Positions 57,592 to 64,000 of a stretch of 64,000 nt of DNA are shown one piece after another. Source of the DNA: Stropharia rugosoannulata (Eukaryota; Basidiomycota; Agaricomycetes; Agaricales; Strophariaceae); NCBI GenBank assembly GCA_028532985.1, contig JANCIK010000008.1, forward strand, positions 1,178,001 to 1,242,000, written 5' to 3'. The position numbers and the translations under genes are program-made. Position 1 is the stretch's first letter; each line of letters begins with the position of its first letter. The notes under the pieces were generated by a model. The model did not search any database, was not told where the DNA came from, and was given only the letters and a program-made list of their open reading frames with translations.

Positions 57592-58909
57592 TTGGGAAGA
57601 AGACGGTGGTTCTCATGGATGAGCTGCACACAGTCCTCGGCAGACTTTATATGGATCAATTCCTCACAAGAAGTTCCCCAACGCACGGAAAACATTATTT
57701 CGAGCTATCCTAAGCGTACATTAACTAATAGAACTGATGCTCTGTCTGTTCTAAATCTGGCCCTGCCGTATAAAGCGTATGAGGTCAATCAAATTCAATA
57801 GTTCTTCTACCACGACAAGGCATGGGAGCTGCAAGGATAAGAGGAAGAGTCCACCAGGTACTCATGCAGCAGCAACTAAAATATTGAACACAGACGGCAC
57901 AGTGTTCAGAGTATATACATGATAATCGCGCAGCTGGAACGGTTTATCAAGACTGACAATCGCGAATATGATAGCAGGAACGATGTAACATGAAATAACT
58001 GCAGCAGGTGGTCTAACCAAATATGCGTGAAAATCAGAGTGGGACTGAATAAACAGTCTGTGAGACTCATAATGACAGGTGTGGAGCGTAATAAATTTAG
58101 TAAGGCAAGCACGAGACGATAAACTCTGGGAAGGGTTTGAAAATTAGAGAGGTGTACTCTATATAGCACAAGTGCGGCTCCTGATTTATATTTAGAGATT
58201 ATCGATATCTGTCACATAGTTGATATGCCTCTTCAAGTTCTTAGTAGTATGAATTAGAGTAGTTTAAGCGAGAATGAGTGGCACTGATAAAGGCAGGCAT
58301 AAGTTGGACTATTCGTCTTCTTCTTAAGTAGCATTTGCGCCACATTATACTTACTAGCCTGAATCACGGAAATAATGCGGCCACGCGGCGTCGCCTCATT
58401 CATGGCAGCGGCGTACAGGATGACAGGTCAAATGACTTGAAGTTCTTGCAAAAGAGATTGTAGGAAGTAACTAACCTGAGAGCAATTCTAGTTCAGATTT
58501 CTCAACGTCGACGTACACCTTTCTTCCTTATTCTCATGTTACGTGTTGTTGTAAGTATGCTAATTGTGCACCTCTGCCCAGTACTTAGAAGCTTCAAAAA
58601 TTCATATAAATCTTGATAAAAAACAAAAACATCGACAACAATGCAGCATCAATACGTATGTACACAAGTATGCATATGGATGTAAATGCAAAACGTATAT
58701 CGTAAACTCGTAAAACCAAACCAAGTCCAGTCCATGTAGTACTGTGTCAAATCGCAGTGGTAGTCGGTATATAGGCCGGCAATCCGCCAGCCAGGTGAGA
58801 AAGATACAGCAGATGAAAAGAAGTGCAAGCAAGTGATACCTACGTTTTACGGGGCGCCAAAGTAGAAGACAGACCGCCCAACCGATCCCAAAAATCAACT
58901 CACCCCAGT
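57592..58909. other. Intergenic, no gene seen
   Basis: AT-rich with only short frames. A minus frame at 58602-58898 is hydrophobic but has no supporting start, splice sites or family pattern. Confidence 0.45.
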
Positions 58910-61900
58910 CTACGCCTGTATCAAATCAGGCGGCCCACCATCTACATCCACCTTCCCTTTCTCGTTCATCTCTGCATGGCGCATGCTAACACGTACGCCT
59001 TCTTCCTCACAGTCTCTCGCTTCCATGTCCGCCAGGCCGAGTGTATCACGGGGGATCCATATGATCCGCTGTGGCCTTGATGCAGCCGGGTGCGCGAACC
59101 CATAGCTCTCCTCGTCTGCCTCCGCGCGCTGGTCGGCGAGCGAAGCGGGCTTGAGGTGTGCGTCTTCTCCTTCTTCCTGCTCCTCTGACCGTCGCTCGGC
59201 AGCTGGTGCGGGCGACACATCACCCTCCGACCCATTGGCCGGGATGACCACGGGAGTGTAAGTCCGGTGCTGCAAGCTGAGCGGGAGCGCGGTGAGCAGG
59301 GGGTCGTATGAATTATTGAGGATAAGTTGGAAGCCAGTCTATATACGGAATCAAAGATATGAATATAACATTAGCGTATTCCCCTTAATGCCCAAAACAT
59401 AACACCTACAGTGAGCACAATTAGTATAATCATCAGCGCACCCTCAGGCACCGCGCTGGGATGTTTATTCGCATCTTGAGCTAGGAAGAACAGACCGGCA
59501 AGGCAGACCTGCTGGACATAAAGACCAACAAATACATGCTGAATCGCCTTGGGATAGAACATGCCCCCCGTGTCGCTCGTCGTTGGCTGCTGGTACGAGT
59601 ATAGGAAGAGATACTTGTATAGCATATAGAACCCGAAAAATGTAGCGCATGCAAGGCCGTTGATTATGGGCGATATAATGGAGTACCCGAGTGCTTCAAA
59701 CCAAACCGTAAGCACAACATTGAATGCGAAAGACTGAAACGAAGAACGCACTGATGACGACTAGAAGCGTGATACCAGGGAATGTTGTACCCCAAGCCAC
59801 ACTGGGCGGGACGTACTTGATTCCCCAAACTGACCGAGGAGTCGAGCCGAGCAGAATAAGCTTAACATAGTATATGATAAGCCTTACAATCTGCAAGAAT
59901 CCACCCGCAACGCCCGAAAGGCCTTGCAGGATGATGTACGTCAAAAAGAAGTTGGACGCCTGGGGAAGATTTGTAGCCAAAATTGATGGTACGGACGTCG
60001 GGCTTTTCAGGATTTCGTTAAGTGACGCAATTATTCCCGATGAAAGAGTAACGATCAGGAACGAGTGCTATATATTTCAGCATACTGGTTAGAAGGGACC
60101 GTTGAGGACACAGCGCACTAGCACTCACCAAGACCTGAAACAGGAAAAACCGTGTCATAAGGGACAGTTCGAGGCCAGTGTACTTGGGGATTCCTTCGAA
60201 TCGAGCAAGAAGGCGAAGGACGATGGGGAGCAGCATCATCAGGACGGCGAGCAACACGGGTGGGAGTATGCCCTTTCATTTTCAACGTCAGTACATATCC
60301 CCGATAGCATTAGAAAGGAACGCCGACTCACAGAGATGATTCCAACGACGACCTTGGGCAGATCACATATCCAAGCAAGCCACGACGCGGTCGTGCACAC
60401 AGTGTGGATATTCGAGATGACACCGACGAAGGCGACTATGATTTACGTTAGTTGAACCGCTGGGGGACGATGGAAAATGGCACTACGTACCTGGGAATGC
60501 CCAGAGGAGGATCAGACCAGCAGTCGCAGCGTAGCTTATCACAAGGCGAATCTAGGGGCGGGAGTCAATTTCTGTTGAACAAGCATATACCGATATAAAA
60601 AAACAGCAGATATGCACAGAAGAGCAACCTATATACGCCTACAAACGAACAAAAATACAGAAGCAAGCAACGCTCACCTTCTGCTCATACGGGTTCAAGT
60701 TTAAGTTCGCCCAGATAACATCTGAGGGGGCTACCTCGATATACTTGCTCGCTGTAGTAAAACATGAGCAAGTCTCCCAATCGGAATAAAAAAACAAATA
60801 CGCACCCATGCGATAAGGCTCATGATGAGTCAAAACCTGTACGGCAAGGTGCGCTGCGATTTGCCGGTGAAAAGAGACGAACGCGCTGTTCATAGGAGGA
60901 TACACTCCTCCTGAATCAGACCCTACAACACGCTCCTTGATAGCCCCGGCACCCTTAGCCACACCTCCGACCGCTGCGCGACCCGCGTGTCCGATAGTGC
61001 CCACCGCTGCCTTGCCTGCCTTTACAGGACTCCTAAGCTCATCGACGATACGCGGCTCCTCCGAGGTGCGCAGTCTGGGGTTGCCATCCTCGTCTAAAGG
61101 CGCGTCGGCAAGAATCGCATCATCTCCATCGTCCCCGCCTGCATGATCCTCGTCAGCCTCCCCGATTCTCGCTCTCCCCTCCTCAAGCAAGGCAGTGCAC
61201 ACAGAAATCTCCTTTCGCGCCCATCTTATTGTGTCTACCTTTTCTCCTGTAAAAGGCAAGAACCCGAGTCTATGAGTGGGACGCTCGGAGTCGGGCACGG
61301 TGACCTCAGCATGCGCGAGATCGGCTTCAACGTCCGTGTTACCCTTGTTCGAGTCGGTGTGAGCGGGGGCGGTGGAGCTATCACCACCACCAGCCTTTTT
61401 GTTTGCCTTGAGTCTCAACTTCGCAGCAGTCTGCAACAACGCCGTCTCCGCACTCTCGAGTTTCGCACACGCCGCCATGCGTCTGTCATAGATATCCGGG
61501 AGCTCCTTCAAGTTCCTATTGATCCAGATCTGCTTCACACCGCCAGGCAGTTCATTGAACATCTTATACAGCGCTGCGCGGGAGAGATACTTGGCCGGGA
61601 TTCCGGTTATTAATATCGTGGTTGCCTGCACCGACTTTGAGTGTGTGCGCTCGATCAGATGTTGTTGCCGTGTTATGACGAAGTGGCGCATCTCTCCCTT
61701 GATCTTGTAGAATATCCAGACTTGAGTCTCGTGTCATTTTTTGTGAAGAGATGAGATATAGAATGAAGAACGCACAAGTGAACCCATACACAAGCAGCAC
61801 GTGCGCCGCGTATCGCTTCTGCTTATCCTTGGCGACATTGCCGTACGTGAACCTGTCCAGACCTGAGAGTCCCGCGACTCGTGTATGGACAGATGTTATA

Positions 61901-62375
61901 GGCATTAGGACAGCCCATGAGATGAGCCAGATGGGTAAGAATGTGAACGCCATGACGCGCAGGAAGCGCACGAAAAAGTACGCGTCCAGCCCATTGGACC
62001 TGATTATGGCTCTGTAGTCGGCGCGGAAGACTGCCCAAGGCCACGCAAGAAAGTTGCGAGTAAGCGGCTTTGCTCGTTTACTGCGTCAACATTGTGGTCA
62101 ATGGAACAATCGATGAGGCAGGAAGAAAGAAAGACGCACGCAGGCTCGGGGACGTAGGTCAAGGGCTCGTATATCGCCCTAAAGTACGGGCGGATAAGGG
62201 TGAAAACGGCAAGCTCAGCTCCGAAGACGATGGCATTGAAGACAAGTGCAGTGATGAACGTCGCGGTCGATGCACTGTTTGCTGTCGCGATGGAGGTGCC
62301 ATTCTGAGACGCGCGGGCGAGGAGGACGGTGGCGTCAGTGGCACGGGCGAGGAAGTGGAGAGGCGGGTCGTCCAT
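58910..62375 (-). CDS. CSC1/OSCA-type (DUF221) ion channel-like protein
   Basis: Exons in transcript order: 62140-62375, about 61750-62080, 60806-61703, 60678-60751, 60491-60551, 60332-60435, 60129-60272, 59752-60067, 59410-59693 and 58910-59338 (about 958 aa). The N-terminal part is the RSN1-type membrane domain, with the YFFVRFLRVMAFTFLPIWLI helix. A cytosolic PHM7-like domain follows (TILITGIPAKYL, ELPGGVKQIWINRNLKELP) with an acidic linker. The DUF221 channel region then has ASKYIEVAPSDVIWANLN, TGLELSLMTRFFLFQV and SDTGGMFYPKAIQHVFVGLY. The tail is acidic. Homologues are osmosensitive or calcium-permeable cation channels. The junction between exons 2 and 3 lacks a GT donor, though the frames on both sides fit exactly. 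A lesion or a non-standard site is possible. Confidence 0.85.
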
Positions 62376-64000
62376 GGTGTTGGCCGTGGCCTGTCAGGAA
62401 GTGGAGGATGGGAGGACCAGTCGGTGGCTGGGATGAATGAAGGAAACGGACGGGATGGATGGTGGCGGCGTGATTCATATAGTCACAACGGGGCGATTGA
62501 CGTATTGTATTCTCTCGGCTAACCCCATTAATGCTGTGCTATTTATGTCACATCTCGTCATCGCCCCACGAACCACAAATTCGAATCCATTTGTTGCCGT
62601 TAGCGTCGCGCTAGACGCTGCTGCCTCTATATACGCATAGAGTAGATAACTCGGCTGCAAACAACAAACACCACACCAACGCTGCAGGCTGCCCGTGCGA
62701 TGTCGCTCCCTCAAGCTCTCGATCGTCAGCCGCAGTATATTATTAAAACACTGATATGTCTATTTTTGGCGATAGGAAGACTGGTCTTCAGGCACTACCG
62801 CCGTGCATATCCATCGCCGGGCCTTTTACCTCGCACAGCGTGAACAAAATTGGGTTGATAAGCTCGCGCACATGGAGTCTCCGTCGCTGGCGTCCATGGT
62901 CTAGGAATGCATAGCTTCGAGGAACGAGGGGCGGGACGGAATGTTGGAGGCGCCGTCTACGCATACTTAGCTGTCATCCAGCACAGCACATATGCAGTCC
63001 GACAAGGCCAGGTCCGGGCTGTCGACCCTGGCTTGATCAATGTTTTTCTCGCTCCGAATCGTCGCACGCGCGCTATATGCTTCGTTTCGCCTTGCTGGAT
63101 TGTAATGAACGCCGATAGCACGGTCGCTCAGAAAGAGTCTCTCGGATCCTTCTCAGGAGATAGTTTCGTCGTATTAATCTAGTCAGTGAGTGCACTACGC
63201 ACTTCCAAAACTATGCTAGTGCGGAACCGCCCTCGGATCTGCCTAGAGCTTTCATCCGACTTACAATCAATGATGTCCTTCTCCAGACTCACCAGTCCCC
63301 CGAGTAGTGGGCTATTGCGGCCGCTGCGGTGGGTATCGTTCCAGCAACGGAACCATGCTTGTATTCCGAGTGCTCATGAATGGGCGATTACTCGTTAAAA
63401 AAATCCCGATTGCTTTCATGAGTGTTATCTCACAGACTCACACGGTCGCGGGTAACTGAAGTATAATTAAGCTAAATGACGTAGATATGAATCATGAGAA
63501 TTTGGTTGGAAAATGTGCGAAGAACGTACGGTCATTGAGAGAATCGTCGCACTTGAGACATGCTTGAGTTTTACGACCTAGTGTGGCATGTACAACAGCC
63601 TAGTGTGCATCTCCGAAGAGCGCTTTTATCATGCAGGCTTGGCTTGAGTATGGCCAAGGTATGGCACGACTACCCCTAAGTACTATCATTGTGGTGAAGA
63701 AGAAGCACATTTCTCTCTCTCATCAAGGGTTCTGTCAGGTTTTATCATGTATATAATTGGATCTTACACGATGCAGAGAAATGCCCATGGCAAACGACCA
63801 ACGGGTTATAAGTAACGGGCCGAGTTAGCGCAAACTTTGCCGAGAAGTTGGGTTTAAAGTACTTAAGTAAGTATTCGGGATTTGCCGTACGGTTAAGTGG
63901 CGCTTCGATGACTCCCTCTTTTTTTTTCGCCTGCACACCTATTTGAACTGCCCTGGGTCTCTCCATGTCTCTCCATGATTGCCATGCTAACTGTGTCGCC
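62376..64000. other. Intergenic, possible truncated P450 start
   Basis: An ATG frame at 62700-62843 (47 codons) has a hydrophobic helix (IKTLICLFLAIGRLVF) followed by basic residues and YPSPG. This resembles the first exon of a P450, but it ends at TGA and no further P450 exons were found. The rest, to the window end, has no recognisable coding pattern. Confidence 0.3.

Noticed and set aside
58602..58898. Hydrophobic minus frame as a separate membrane gene
   Set aside because: It follows directly after the CSC1-like stop codon, has no start signal of its own and matches no family, so it is probably 3' untranslated or chance sequence.
1..64000. Search for CRISPR arrays, bacterial operons, prophage or rRNA
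   Set aside because: No regular spacer-repeat array, Shine-Dalgarno-linked gene string, phage gene or rRNA sequence was seen. Gene structure is fungal throughout.

Overview
This window looks like nuclear DNA of a mushroom-forming basidiomycete (Agaricomycetes). Genes are split by many short GT-AG introns (about 45-70 nt). The families present are typical of that class: F-box proteins with an N-terminal coiled coil, DUF6534-type seven-helix membrane proteins, a DUF2235 hydrolase, a cytochrome P450, a CSC1/OSCA-type channel and DUF1857. No bacterial operon structure, tRNA, rRNA or CRISPR array was seen. All exon models were built by hand from splice signals, frame and recalled family patterns; no search was run.

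Layout. 1-1.3 kb: 3' part of an unrecognised Ser/Gln-rich gene. 2.5-6.2 kb: C-rich array of diverged repeats. 7.1-8.4 kb: first DUF6534 membrane gene. 10.4-12.2 and 14.5-16.2 kb: two minus-strand F-box genes. 16.7-17.3 kb: small protein with one Sin3-like PAH domain. 19.1-21.3 kb: second DUF6534 gene, with 19 exons. 22.7-24.4 kb: third F-box gene, convergent with a seven-helix membrane gene (24.5-25.8 kb). 26.8-32.1 kb: two tandem Spt5-like KOW genes. 32.4-33.5 kb: MAM33/p32, divergent from a three-RRM SR-type protein (33.9-36.2 kb). 36.7-39.1 kb: MFS transporter. 44.2-46.3 kb: DUF2235 hydrolase. 47.7-48.3 kb: DUF1857 protein, convergent with a membrane protein built of three similar modules (48.5-50.2 kb). 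50.8-51.4 kb: small Ser/Gln-rich gene. 54.8-56.9 kb: P450 pseudogene, convergent with a nucleoside deoxyribosyltransferase-like gene (57.0-57.6 kb). 58.9-62.4 kb: CSC1-like channel.

How it fits together. Housekeeping genes (MAM33, the RRM protein, the CSC1-like channel) sit among lineage-expanded families. Three genes concern transcription or chromatin as accessory copies: the two Spt5-like proteins, which lack an NGN domain, and the PAH-only protein. Three F-box genes suggest ubiquitin-ligase adaptor diversification. Several loci show decay or splice anomalies: two nonsense codons in the P450, a donor site shifted by 2 nt in the MFS gene, and a missing GT donor in the CSC1-like gene. The best candidates for something new are the Spt5-like pair, the three-module membrane protein and the PAH-only protein.
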